A DNA stretch of 64,000 nucleotides, taken from an uncultured Muribaculaceae bacterium (GTDB lineage: Bacteria; Bacteroidota; Bacteroidia; Bacteroidales; Muribaculaceae). Positions 35,084-44,307 of this stretch are shown here, piece by piece. Each line of letters opens with the position of its first letter. The first letter of the stretch is position 1. The notes beneath the pieces were generated by a model that did no database searches, was not told the origin of the DNA, and was given only the letters and a program-made list of their open reading frames with translations. The translations under genes were made by a program, and so were the position numbers. The stretch covers positions 1 through 64,000 of the forward strand of contig CAJTOZ010000002.1 of NCBI GenBank assembly GCA_910578095.1. Reading direction: 5' to 3'.

Positions 35084-35920
35084 ATGAACCGAATTCATCT
35101 TTCCGCAGTGCTGGTGTGCCTCTTCGCAATGGCCTCTTGTTCCTCACAAAAGACTGTACTGCCCTATTTTACAGACATACCACCGGTGGCAAGCGGCACT
35201 GTTGACGCCGGCAACTACCAGTCACACATAAAGCCGGATGACCAACTGCTCATAACCGTCAATGCCCTTGACCCTGCGGCTGCGTCGCCATTCAATCTCC
35301 CTTCCTATAACCCCGGACCGGACGCAAATCTGCTTCAGTCCGCAGCCAATGCCACTCCCATACCTGTGGTGGCCACATCCATGCAGCTGCAGACATTTAT
35401 CGTGGACTCCAAAGGCGATATAAACTACCCGGTGGTAGGCACAATACACGTCGGAGGCATGACTGTGGAACAACTTCAGACACTTCTGACAGAACGCATA
35501 AGCGAATACATCGAAGACCCCATTGTGAACGTGCGCATAGCCAACTTTGAAGTAGTGGTGGGAGGAGAAGTAAAGCAACCCAAGAAAATACGTGTGAACC
35601 GCAATCGATATAGCGTGCTCGATGCCCTCGGCGATGCCGGCGACCTTACCGAATACGGCGAGCGTTCAAATATACTCCTCGTGCGCGAGGAAAACGGAAA
35701 ACGGGAGTATCACCGCCTCAACCTCAACTCATCCGATCTGCTGTCGTCGCCCTATTTCTACCTGCAGCAGAACGACTACATCTATGTGGAACCCAACGCC
35801 GTGCGCCAGGCCAACTCCAAGTACAATCAGTACAACTCCTTCAAGATATCGGTGATATCCACCATAGTGAGCGCCTCGTCCGTTCTGGCGTCCCTTATCA
35901 TAGCACTCGCAATAAAATAA
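35084..35920 (+). CDS. Wza-like polysaccharide export lipoprotein
   Basis: 278 residues from ATG 35084, chosen because it places the lipoprotein signal at the N terminus: MNRIHLSAVLVCLFAMASC with cysteine at position 19 (ATG 35051 is an alternative). Poly_export (PES) domain about 50-145 (IKPDDQLLITVNALDP; FIVDSKGDINYPVVGTIHVGG), SLBB domain about 160-240 (VVGGEVKQPKKIRV), and a C-terminal hydrophobic helix (about 255-277) that would span the outer membrane. Forms the outer-membrane exit channel with the Wzc-like protein encoded 18 nt downstream. First gene of the exopolysaccharide operon. Confidence 0.92.
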   Translation: MNRIHLSAVLVCLFAMASCSSQKTVLPYFTDIPPVASGTVDAGNYQSHIKPDDQLLITVNALDPAAASPFNLPSYNPGPDANLLQSAANATPIPVVATSMQLQTFIVDSKGDINYPVVGTIHVGGMTVEQLQTLLTERISEYIEDPIVNVRIANFEVVVGGEVKQPKKIRVNRNRYSVLDALGDAGDLTEYGERSNILLVREENGKREYHRLNLNSSDLLSSPYFYLQQNDYIYVEPNAVRQANSKYNQYNSFKISVISTIVSASSVLASLIIALAIK

Positions 35921-35938
35921 CGACCAACCACCCTGAAT

Positions 35939-38230
35939 ATGGCAAAGAAACAGTCCGAATTCATCGACATCAAAAGTGTTTTAGACGACTACCTGCGCCA
36001 CTGGTTGTGGTTCGTTGTGTCTATAGTGTTCTTTCTTGGCATCGGCGTTCTCTACACGCGGGTCAAGAAACCCGTCTACGCCGTGCGCGCCAATGTGCTC
36101 ATAGCCCAGGAAGACAGCAATCCGCTCAACTCCATGGGTGGCGGAGAGATGGCCACACTCGGCTCCCTGTTCGGAGCCAAGGGCTCTGTCGACGATGAAT
36201 TCTACGTGCTATCATCGCATTCCATCTATCGCGAGGCAGTGCAGGAGCTCAAGCTCAACCGCCGCTACTTCGTGCGGAAAGGTTTCCTCAACACCGTCCA
36301 GGAATTTGAGGGCTACCCCATTGAGGTGGAAGTAGCCGCGGGTATGTTCGATACGCTGAAAACGGCTATCACATTCAAGATCAAGGCATCTCCCGACAAG
36401 AAGGCAAAAGTCACCATCATTGCAAAAAAGAAAAAGATAGTGAAGAACGCCGAAGTTCAACTGCCGCACGTATTCAACACTGCGTATGGCAACTTTGAGC
36501 TCCGCGCCACCGACGCTTTCCCGACCGACGAAAGCGTGAAAACCAGTATCGTGCTGATGGGCTATCACCATGCGGCTGAGGATCTCGCCAAGAACCTGAG
36601 CATGAGCATAGCCTCCAAGCGTGCCAACGTCATATCCATGGGCATCAACACATCCTATCCTGAAAATGGCGAGGATATCCTCAACGAAGTGGTGCGCCAG
36701 TACAATGACCGTGGTATCGAGGAGAAAAACCTGCAGGCCATAAAGACCCGCGACTTCCTCAACGAGCGCCTTGCCCTGCTTGAGGGCGACCTTAACGCAG
36801 CCGAAAGCGACATTCAGAACTACAAACAGAGTCAGGGCATCGTCGATGTGGAGGTGGAAGCCAAGTATCAGACCGAGAAACGTGCCACCATCGAACAGTC
36901 CCTCATCAACGGAGAAGTGCAGGGCGAAGTGCTCAAAATGACCGCCGAATTCATCAAGAACCCCAAAAACGCCTACGATCTCATCCCGTCGCCATCCGTA
37001 GAGAACCCGGGTCTGCTGAAAGCAATTCAGAGCTACAACGAAGTGGTGCTGCGCCGCATGCAACTTGCCGCCAACGCTAAAGCCGGCAACGTGGCGCTTC
37101 GCCAACTCACCGACCAGATCGACGCCATGCGCGACAATGTATACGCCTCGGTGATGCGCGCCTACGACACCAACGCCGGCGCCGTGCGCGATCTGCGCAG
37201 CAAACTCAACTCCACGATGGGGCGCCTTGGAGCCGTGCCGGTGCAGGAACGCGAGTATATCGACAAGGAGCGCCAGCGCAAGATCAAGCAGGAGATTTAC
37301 ATGTTCCTGCTCCAGCGTCAGGAGGAAACTGCCATCATGCTTGCCAATTCCACCCCCAAAGGCATAGTAGTGGACGAAGCTTTCACCCTCAACGAAGCCC
37401 TCGGACTGGGCACCAAAGGCATTCTCATAATCTGCCTCCTGCTCGGCCTCTGCGTGCCTCCCATGGCTCTGTATATACGCAAATTCATACGCAACCGCGT
37501 GGACACCCGCCAGGAGGTGGAACGCCTCACGGATGTTCCCATCGTCGGCGAGATCAGCACCTCGCGCTCGGGCAAGCACCTTGTGGTCGACGCTGAGGAA
37601 ACAAGCAGCACGGCCGAGCTGTTCCGTCTCATGCGCAGCAACCTTCTCTTCATGCTCACTCCTCCCACGGAAAAAGTGGTTATCGTCACATCCGCATCGC
37701 CGGGCGATGGCAAAAGCTTCGTGGCCGTAAATCTCGCGGCTTCTCTGGCGCTGCTCAACAAGCGCGTGATACTCGTGGGCATGGACATACGCAAACCGCG
37801 TCTGGCCGAATACCTGAACATACATGCGCCTGCAGGCCTCACACAATATGTGGCGAACCCTGCCATCAGCATCGACAGCATCATCGTCCACGAGCCCAAC
37901 ATGCCCAATATGGATGTCATCGTAGCCGGCCCCGTGCCGCCGAATCCCGGCGAACTGCTCACCTCCCCGCGCGTCGACGAGTTGTTCGCTCAGCTCCGTC
38001 GCAACTACGATTTCATAATAGTGGACACCGCTCCGGTGGGTCGTGTGAGCGACACGTTCACGCTCGACCGCATCAGCGACACCGCCATCTTTGTTTGCCG
38101 CATGGGCCACACATCCATCACAGACATGCATCTGGCCGACGAGATCCGCGACAACCACCGCCTGAAAAAACTGTCGGTAGCCATCAATGGAACGCCCGCC
38201 CGCCGCACCTACGGCTACGGCGAAAAATAG
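35939..38230 (+). CDS. Wzc-like polysaccharide co-polymerase / BY-kinase
   Basis: 763 residues. N-terminal Wzz domain with TM1 (about 22-42), periplasmic coiled-coil region (about 60-480), TM2 (about 486-505), then a cytoplasmic kinase domain: Walker A SASPGDGKS (585-593), Walker A' VGMDIRKPR, Walker B IIVDTAP (694-700). Controls chain length and export together with Wza. The C-terminal tyrosine cluster is reduced to a YGY in RRTYGYGEK, and no Wzb-type phosphatase gene is nearby. The next gene starts 10 nt after the stop. Confidence 0.93.
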   Translation: MAKKQSEFIDIKSVLDDYLRHWLWFVVSIVFFLGIGVLYTRVKKPVYAVRANVLIAQEDSNPLNSMGGGEMATLGSLFGAKGSVDDEFYVLSSHSIYREAVQELKLNRRYFVRKGFLNTVQEFEGYPIEVEVAAGMFDTLKTAITFKIKASPDKKAKVTIIAKKKKIVKNAEVQLPHVFNTAYGNFELRATDAFPTDESVKTSIVLMGYHHAAEDLAKNLSMSIASKRANVISMGINTSYPENGEDILNEVVRQYNDRGIEEKNLQAIKTRDFLNERLALLEGDLNAAESDIQNYKQSQGIVDVEVEAKYQTEKRATIEQSLINGEVQGEVLKMTAEFIKNPKNAYDLIPSPSVENPGLLKAIQSYNEVVLRRMQLAANAKAGNVALRQLTDQIDAMRDNVYASVMRAYDTNAGAVRDLRSKLNSTMGRLGAVPVQEREYIDKERQRKIKQEIYMFLLQRQEETAIMLANSTPKGIVVDEAFTLNEALGLGTKGILIICLLLGLCVPPMALYIRKFIRNRVDTRQEVERLTDVPIVGEISTSRSGKHLVVDAEETSSTAELFRLMRSNLLFMLTPPTEKVVIVTSASPGDGKSFVAVNLAASLALLNKRVILVGMDIRKPRLAEYLNIHAPAGLTQYVANPAISIDSIIVHEPNMPNMDVIVAGPVPPNPGELLTSPRVDELFAQLRRNYDFIIVDTAPVGRVSDTFTLDRISDTAIFVCRMGHTSITDMHLADEIRDNHRLKKLSVAINGTPARRTYGYGEK

Positions 38231-38240
38231 CTGCAGGCCG

Positions 38241-39704
38241 ATGAGCGACACCACGGCAAACGAACTATGCGCCCCCGCGGCCCAAAACTCCCGACGCCCG
38301 TATCTCACGGCGCTTCCGGGCAGTTGGCCGTGGGCTGTAGCATTCATGCTGTCGCTATCGGCTCTCGGGCTACATTTTTCCCCGGCATTCCTGGTAGTGG
38401 TGCTCTCTCTGGTCAACCGCTTCAATCGCAACCGCTACGACTTCATTATCCAGATCACGCTGCTGTTTGGCGGATTCGCCATCACCGATTCCGAATCCTT
38501 AGGCCTTCCCACCACCTACATAGTGTTCTTAGCATCGCTCATATGCGCGGTGCTGCTACGCAAAACCCCGGTACTGAAAAAGGCAGTATGGTCGTGGCTG
38601 GCCTATACGGCAGCGCTGTTCGTGTTTGCGTTCATCAGTGAAGAGACCTTGCCCATACAGATGGGTATGCTCATAGGCTACTGCGTGTTCGGCTACTTTG
38701 CCGTTCCCATTGCGTCTTTTGCCGGGAAAGAGTTCCGGTTCAATGATTTTTGCCGCGCACTACTCCCCTACGCCATCATCCTTTCTATTTATTATATCCT
38801 GGACGCTTTCGTGCTTAGCGGCTGGGTGCTCGTGCCACGTTCTCATTCGTGGTTTGAGGATTTTTCGGCCTATTACCATCTGGTTTGGTCGCCTTTCTCA
38901 GGGTTTGTGGTGCGAAAATACCCTCCCGGACTATATCTCCTCACGCTGCTGCTCCTGCCTGTCGTACGCATGTATCGCCTTCGACTGTGGCAATGGGCTA
39001 TAGTTCTGCTGGCGCTTATGTCGACCCAGACATTCACTTTCATCTCGGGTTTCCTGATTTTTTTCTTCATGTTCCAGAAAGGCGTACGCCGCAAGCTCCT
39101 TGTGCTTGGATTGGGCATCGCGGGCGTGTTGGGACTATATTTCGTGGATGCCAGCATGGCCGGCAAAAGCGATGATTTCATCACCGTATCGCCCATGCGC
39201 ATATACTCGTCTGTCAACCAGTTCACACAGCTCAACGAAGCCATGGACGTGGACGACATGGCGGATTTCGGGTCGGGACGCATAGGCCAGGCTATTCCCA
39301 AACTGGAACTCCTATATAATCTGGGCTACCAGTGGAAAGGCCTCGGATTCCTCAACCGGTTCGAGACATCCAACCCCAAATTCATTATTGAAAACGAATA
39401 TTACCTCGACCAGTCGGAGTCCATCGAGGTGGCCACAAACATTGAGATCACGGCGCTACAGGCCCTTGTCAACATAGGCTACATAGGCCTCGCACTGCAC
39501 ATACTCTTTTTCATTTACACCTATTGGATAGTGCGCAAACTACCACACCGACTTTACTATCTCTCGGTGATGCTGCTGTTCGTGTGGTTTGGCATGGCCG
39601 GATTCGAGGGGCTTATTTACCCCAAAGGCCTGATTATGGTCGGGCTGGCATTTGCCGTCACATACCTGTCCAACAAGAACGCGCCCGACCGCAATGCAGG
39701 ATAA
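38241..39704 (+). CDS. Multi-pass membrane protein, probable polysaccharide (O-antigen) polymerase
   Basis: 487 residues from ATG 38241; an earlier in-frame ATG (38187) lies inside the Wzc-like gene and is less likely. About 10-12 hydrophobic helices with a large loop (about 235-290) carrying WFEDFSAYYHLVW and VVRKYPPGLY, as in Wzy-type polymerases, which show little sequence conservation. Between co-polymerase and flippase genes, this is where a Wzy is expected. Overlaps the flippase gene by 11 nt. Assignment rests on topology and context. Confidence 0.7.
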   Translation: MSDTTANELCAPAAQNSRRPYLTALPGSWPWAVAFMLSLSALGLHFSPAFLVVVLSLVNRFNRNRYDFIIQITLLFGGFAITDSESLGLPTTYIVFLASLICAVLLRKTPVLKKAVWSWLAYTAALFVFAFISEETLPIQMGMLIGYCVFGYFAVPIASFAGKEFRFNDFCRALLPYAIILSIYYILDAFVLSGWVLVPRSHSWFEDFSAYYHLVWSPFSGFVVRKYPPGLYLLTLLLLPVVRMYRLRLWQWAIVLLALMSTQTFTFISGFLIFFFMFQKGVRRKLLVLGLGIAGVLGLYFVDASMAGKSDDFITVSPMRIYSSVNQFTQLNEAMDVDDMADFGSGRIGQAIPKLELLYNLGYQWKGLGFLNRFETSNPKFIIENEYYLDQSESIEVATNIEITALQALVNIGYIGLALHILFFIYTYWIVRKLPHRLYYLSVMLLFVWFGMAGFEGLIYPKGLIMVGLAFAVTYLSNKNAPDRNAG

Positions 39705-41205
39705 CGACCGCCGCATAGCACGCAACACGCTCTACCTGTACGGGCGCATGCTCCTGACGGTGTGGATCTCGCTCTACACCTCCCGCCTCGTGCTGGAGCG
39801 GCTTGGGGTGGACGATTTCGGCGTCTACAGCATCGTGGGCGGAATAGTGACCATACTCAGCTTTCTCAACGGCACCATGACAAGCGCATCCTCGCGCTTC
39901 ATCAGCTACGAGCTCGGTCGCGCCGACATGGAACGGCTGAAGCGCACATTCGCGTCGTCCTTCAAGGTGCACGCAGCCCTTGCGCTCATTGTGCTGCTGC
40001 TGGCCGAAACCGCCGGCCTCTGGTATGTGAACACCCGCCTGGTCATAGCGCCCGAACGCATGGGCGCCGCCAACGCCACCTACCAGCTGTCGATTCTCGC
40101 AGCCATGGCGTCCATCATCCAGGTGCCCTACTCCGCTGCCATCCTTTCACACGAACGCATGGATGCCTATGCCGTCATAGCCATAATAAATGTGGTGCTG
40201 AAATTCTTCGCGGCCCTTGGCATTGTGTTTTTTGCAAGTTCCGACACCCTTGTGGGTTACGCCGCGCTCATGGCGGCCGCTGCCGCTGCCGTGTGCGGAA
40301 TATACATGGTGTATGCCCGGCGAAATTTCGCAGAGTGCCGCTCAGTGCGATGTAGCGACAAAGCCACATTGCGCGCCATGCTCGGATTCTGCGGCTGGGA
40401 TGCCTACGGCAATCTCTGCTTTACCACGCGCTCCCAAGGCACCAACGTAGTCCTAAATCTCTTCGGCGGCACGGCCCTCAATGCCGCGGGCGGCCTCACA
40501 ATGACAGTTACAGGCACTTTCACCAGTTTTGCCGGCACGATGGTGTCGGCGTTCAGGCCACAGATAGTCAAGGAGTACGCAGCCATGTGCTACGACCGCA
40601 TGCTCTCGCTGCTATACAACGCCGCATGCTACTCGCTGCTGCTTATGGGCGTACTCATAGTGCCGGCCATCGTGGAGATGCACACACTGCTTGGATTGTG
40701 GCTTGTGGATATCCCTCCCTACACCGCCGCATTCTGCCGCCTCGGCCTCATAGCCGGCTGCGGCGAATTGCTCAACACGGTGGTGGCCATAGGCATCCAT
40801 GCCACAGGGCGCGTGTTCCGCATTAGTTTCATTTCCGGAACCCTCTACCTGCTTGAGCTTCCGGCCATGTGGTGGTTGCTGCGCGCCACAGATATGCCTC
40901 CGGTGGTTTATGCCCTCCATGCCTGCGCTGTCACGGGCATATTGTTTGTCAACACCCTTATTCTGCGCCGTCAGCTGCCGGCATTCGCCATCGGCCGATT
41001 CTGGTGGCGCGGCGTGCTGCGCCCGTCGTGCCTCATAGCATTGTCGCTCGCGGCGGCAATGGCTATCGCCGCCATTGTTCCAGGCATGTGGCTACGTCTC
41101 GTGGCCGTGGGTGTAACTGCTGCCACGGTGCTTGGCGCCACATCATGGATGTTCATCTTTCCTGCCGATGCCAAGGCGGCCATAAGAAATAAACTACGAC
41201 TATGA
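39694..41205 (+). CDS. Polysaccharide flippase (Wzx/MOP superfamily)
   Basis: 503 residues from ATG 39694. About 12-14 membrane helices; N-terminal RNTLYLYGRMLLTVWISLYTSR and GVYSIVGGIV are typical of the Wzx/PST oligosaccharide flippases of Bacteroidales. Moves lipid-linked repeat units across the inner membrane for Wzy polymerisation. Stop overlaps the next ATG by 4 nt. Confidence 0.9.
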   Translation: MQDNDRRIARNTLYLYGRMLLTVWISLYTSRLVLERLGVDDFGVYSIVGGIVTILSFLNGTMTSASSRFISYELGRADMERLKRTFASSFKVHAALALIVLLLAETAGLWYVNTRLVIAPERMGAANATYQLSILAAMASIIQVPYSAAILSHERMDAYAVIAIINVVLKFFAALGIVFFASSDTLVGYAALMAAAAAAVCGIYMVYARRNFAECRSVRCSDKATLRAMLGFCGWDAYGNLCFTTRSQGTNVVLNLFGGTALNAAGGLTMTVTGTFTSFAGTMVSAFRPQIVKEYAAMCYDRMLSLLYNAACYSLLLMGVLIVPAIVEMHTLLGLWLVDIPPYTAAFCRLGLIAGCGELLNTVVAIGIHATGRVFRISFISGTLYLLELPAMWWLLRATDMPPVVYALHACAVTGILFVNTLILRRQLPAFAIGRFWWRGVLRPSCLIALSLAAAMAIAAIVPGMWLRLVAVGVTAATVLGATSWMFIFPADAKAAIRNKLRL

Positions 41206-42329
41206 AAAAGCGCAGCATACTATTCTGCATAAACTATATGCACACAGGAGGTGTGGAGAAATCGCTGCTCGCGCTACTGCGTGCATTGCCTCGCGACAGA
41301 TTTGAGCCGCATGTGGCGCTGATGCAGAACAAAGGCGAACTCCTTCCCGACATCCCATCAGATGTGCCTGTGCACATTCTCAGATCCATTGAGCGCGAGA
41401 AGCCACGGCTCGGTTTTCCGCTGCGCCATGCAACCGACATTGCAGGCCCCTTAAGCTATCTCGCCGCCAAGGTGCGCGGCACGCTCATACCATACTACCG
41501 CCACATCCTCGGCGACCGCCGCGATATCTCGCGCCATTTCGATATTGCCGTTTCCTATCAGGGCCCCAGCCAGTTGCTGGACTGGTATGTGCCCACTCAT
41601 ATCGATGCCGATGTGTATGTGTCGTGGGTACACTTCGATCTGGCCCGCAGCTTTGTGAACCCGCGCACGCAGCGCGCCGTCTATCCGCTCTACAAGCGCA
41701 TTTTCATAGTGAGCGAAAGCGCGCGCGATTCGTTCTGCCGCATATTCCCGGATTTCACAGACCACACCGACGTGTTTCACAATCTGGTGGACGCCACGCA
41801 TGTGCGCACTATGTCGCAGGCCTACGAGGTGGAGAGGCCAGAGGGAGCGGCCATCATATGCACAGTAGGCCGGATGACCACGCAGAAGGCCCCGGACATA
41901 GCAATCAGAGTGGCGGCAGAACTTAAGCTACGGGGAATGAAATTCCGCTGGTATTGGGTAGGTGCCGATGAAATGCTTGAACCCTGCCGCCGCGAAGCTG
42001 AGAAAACCGGAGTGGCCGACAGCCTGCACTTCGTAGGGCTCAAGTCCAACCCCTATCCGTATATGGCCGCTGCCGATGTATACGTACAGCCGTCACGCTG
42101 GGAGGGATATTGCATCACTCTTGCCGAGGCCCGCGCATTCGGACTACCCACCGTGTGCACCGACTTCGCCGGAGCCGAGCAGACAGCCGGGTTGCCGAAC
42201 GCACAGATAGTGAAATCCCTCAATCCGGCCGAACTTGCCGGGGCCATTGTCCGCGGCGTCGCAATGCCACGCTTGGAAGTTCCAGACAGTGTGACTGTCA
42301 ATGATATTCAAAAACTGATAGACTTATGA
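41202..42329 (+). CDS. Family 4 glycosyltransferase
   Basis: 375 residues, GT-B fold. N-terminal Rossmann domain begins ILFCINYMHTGGVEKSLLALL with the donor-side GG(V)E loop; the C-terminal domain contains the E-x7-E motif EGYCITLAE and a preceding SRW segment. A retaining GT4 transferase in the repeat-unit assembly of the exopolysaccharide. Acceptor and donor unknown. Overlaps both neighbours by 4 nt. Confidence 0.92.
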   Translation: MKKRSILFCINYMHTGGVEKSLLALLRALPRDRFEPHVALMQNKGELLPDIPSDVPVHILRSIEREKPRLGFPLRHATDIAGPLSYLAAKVRGTLIPYYRHILGDRRDISRHFDIAVSYQGPSQLLDWYVPTHIDADVYVSWVHFDLARSFVNPRTQRAVYPLYKRIFIVSESARDSFCRIFPDFTDHTDVFHNLVDATHVRTMSQAYEVERPEGAAIICTVGRMTTQKAPDIAIRVAAELKLRGMKFRWYWVGADEMLEPCRREAEKTGVADSLHFVGLKSNPYPYMAAADVYVQPSRWEGYCITLAEARAFGLPTVCTDFAGAEQTAGLPNAQIVKSLNPAELAGAIVRGVAMPRLEVPDSVTVNDIQKLIDL

Positions 42330-43399
42330 GTTGCTCTTCCGATGATATCTTCAGCCGTGTGCTCTACGTCGGTCCGGACCGCCGGAGCCATGGAGGCATA
42401 GCCTACGTGGTGAGGACCTACGAGGACGCTATCGGGCACATAACATACGCACCCACAACGAACCACCGGAGCAAAGCCCTCGGAGCGCTCCGCTGGGCCA
42501 TCACCATGGCCATGCTGCCTATCTACCGCATGCGTGGCTACCGCATAGTCCACGCCCACGGCTCCGTGCGCGGCTCATGGCCGCGCAAGTGCTTGTTGCT
42601 GCGCTGGGCCGAGTGCCTGGGGATGCACAGCGTGCATCATATCCACAACGGCGCCCTGCGCAAGTTTTTCGACAGATACGGAGTGGACAAAGCGCGGCGC
42701 CAACTGGCCAAGGCCGATGCCGTGGTGGCGCTGTCCCATGAATGGGCCCGCTACCTGCACGACGAAATGGGGGTGGAAAAAGTATCCGTAATAGAAAACC
42801 CCGTGACGCCGCCGACCACACAGCGCGTGCCGCTGCCCGGTGCGCCTCTCCGGCTGCTATATCTGAGCGGTATCGACTATACGAAAGGGCTGTTTGAATT
42901 GCTGGAGGCCATTGACCGACACAGAACCGAACTTGAGGGACTGATACATCTCGACATCGGCGGAAGCGGAGTGGATGACGCGCGCATGTATGATTTTCTG
43001 AGCACCCACAACATGTCCGGATTTGTGACCACACACGGGTGGGTGGCAGGCGAGGCCAAGGACCGGCTGCTCGAGCACAACGACGTGTTCGTGCTGCCAT
43101 CCTACGCCGAAGGCATGCCCATATCGCTGCTTGAAGCCATGGCCGCGGGCCTCGCCGTATTATCCACCCCAGTAGGTGGTATTCCCGAAGCGGTGGGCCG
43201 GGACAAGGGCGGAATCCTCGTGGAGCCGAAGAGCGTCGAGGCCATATACGATGCCATACTCCACTTTCTGCAAAATCCGCAGGACATCGACACAATGGGC
43301 GCCTACAACAGACATAAGGCTCAGGAATATTTTCCGCAACAAATAGTGAGCAAACTTGAGGCACTATACCGCACCTTCGATAAATCCAACGCGAAATGA
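42326..43399 (+). CDS. Family 4 glycosyltransferase
   Basis: 357 residues, GT-B fold. N-terminal VLYVGPDRRSHGGIAYVV (glycine loop), HIHNGALRKFFDRYG in the middle, and C-terminal donor domain with LYLSGIDYTKG and the E-x7-E motif EGMPISLLE followed by AMAAGLAVLSTPVGG. Second GT4 of the operon, overlapping genes on both sides by 4 nt, so stoichiometric expression is likely. Sugar specificity cannot be read. Confidence 0.93.
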   Translation: MSCSSDDIFSRVLYVGPDRRSHGGIAYVVRTYEDAIGHITYAPTTNHRSKALGALRWAITMAMLPIYRMRGYRIVHAHGSVRGSWPRKCLLLRWAECLGMHSVHHIHNGALRKFFDRYGVDKARRQLAKADAVVALSHEWARYLHDEMGVEKVSVIENPVTPPTTQRVPLPGAPLRLLYLSGIDYTKGLFELLEAIDRHRTELEGLIHLDIGGSGVDDARMYDFLSTHNMSGFVTTHGWVAGEAKDRLLEHNDVFVLPSYAEGMPISLLEAMAAGLAVLSTPVGGIPEAVGRDKGGILVEPKSVEAIYDAILHFLQNPQDIDTMGAYNRHKAQEYFPQQIVSKLEALYRTFDKSNAK

Positions 43400-44307
43400 G
43401 ACAGAGAATCAAAGACTGGATGCTGCCGATAGCAATGCTCGGAGGTGCCGTGTTCTACAAATGGATGGGACACCTCACGTTCCTTTCGCCGTTTCTCATA
43501 TTCATGATGCTCACCGTCACGTACTGCCGCATAGAGCCGCGGGAACTGCGCATCGGACATTTCCAGGCCATGCTCCTGTGCGCACAGATGGCCTTCGCGG
43601 CCACAGTGCTGCTGGCGCTCATGCCTTTCAGCCACACTGTGGCCACGGGCCTCTTCATATGCGTGTTTGTGCCCACCGCCACCGCTGCACCCGTCATCAC
43701 AGGCATGCTCGGAGGACGCATCAGCCATGTGGCCACCTACTCGCTGCTGTGCAATCTCTTTGTGGCTGTTACCGGCCCCGTAATACTCGCCGCCATAGGC
43801 GATACGCACATGTCCTTCGCGGCCTCCTTCTACCGCATATGCTCCGGCGTGCTGCCGCTGCTCATCATGCCTATTGTCACAGCATTTGTGCTGCGCTACA
43901 CGTTCCGCCGCTTTCACGACTTCCTCGCCACCAACCAATCTCTCTCGTTCTATATGTGGGCTGTGGCGCTGTTCATTGTAGTGGGCAGTTCTGTGAGTTT
44001 CATCATCCGCAATTTCGACCCGGCTCATCTTCCGGAAATTATAGCGCTGGCTATCGGTGCGGGATTAGTGTGCTTCGCACAATTCGCTCTCGGGCGCAAA
44101 GTGGGAGCACGCTTCGCCGACAAAGTGGCCGGAGGCCAAAGTCTCGGCCAGAAAAACACCGTACTCGCCATCTGGTTGGCGCTCGCCTACCTCAATCCGT
44201 TGGCCTCTGTGGCTCCGGCGGCATATGTGGCATGGCACAACACCGTAAACTCTTGGCAACTGATCCGTCATCATGCAAAGCAAAATGGACCTCACCACGC
44301 AAAATAA
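43396..44307 (+). CDS. BASS/SBF-family membrane transporter within the polysaccharide operon
   Basis: 303 residues, about nine or ten helices. The FVPTATAAPVITGMLGG crossover segment and spacing resemble the bile-acid:sodium symporter (SBF) family, with paired helices at the C terminus. Embedded between glycosyltransferase genes with overlaps on both sides (4 nt upstream, 35 nt downstream), so it is part of the operon although this family is not a standard polysaccharide component. The substrate may be an organic anion or the family match may be distant; moderate confidence. Confidence 0.65.
   Translation: MRQRIKDWMLPIAMLGGAVFYKWMGHLTFLSPFLIFMMLTVTYCRIEPRELRIGHFQAMLLCAQMAFAATVLLALMPFSHTVATGLFICVFVPTATAAPVITGMLGGRISHVATYSLLCNLFVAVTGPVILAAIGDTHMSFAASFYRICSGVLPLLIMPIVTAFVLRYTFRRFHDFLATNQSLSFYMWAVALFIVVGSSVSFIIRNFDPAHLPEIIALAIGAGLVCFAQFALGRKVGARFADKVAGGQSLGQKNTVLAIWLALAYLNPLASVAPAAYVAWHNTVNSWQLIRHHAKQNGPHHAK

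Noticed and set aside
38187..38240. Earlier start for the polymerase-like membrane protein
   Set aside because: It overlaps the Wzc-like gene by 44 nt and encodes a low-complexity Pro/Ala stretch; ATG 38241 follows the stop by 10 nt.
36212..38431. 739-residue antisense frame over the Wzc-like gene
   Set aside because: Shadow frame; the Wzc-like protein on the plus strand has Walker motifs and fits its operon.
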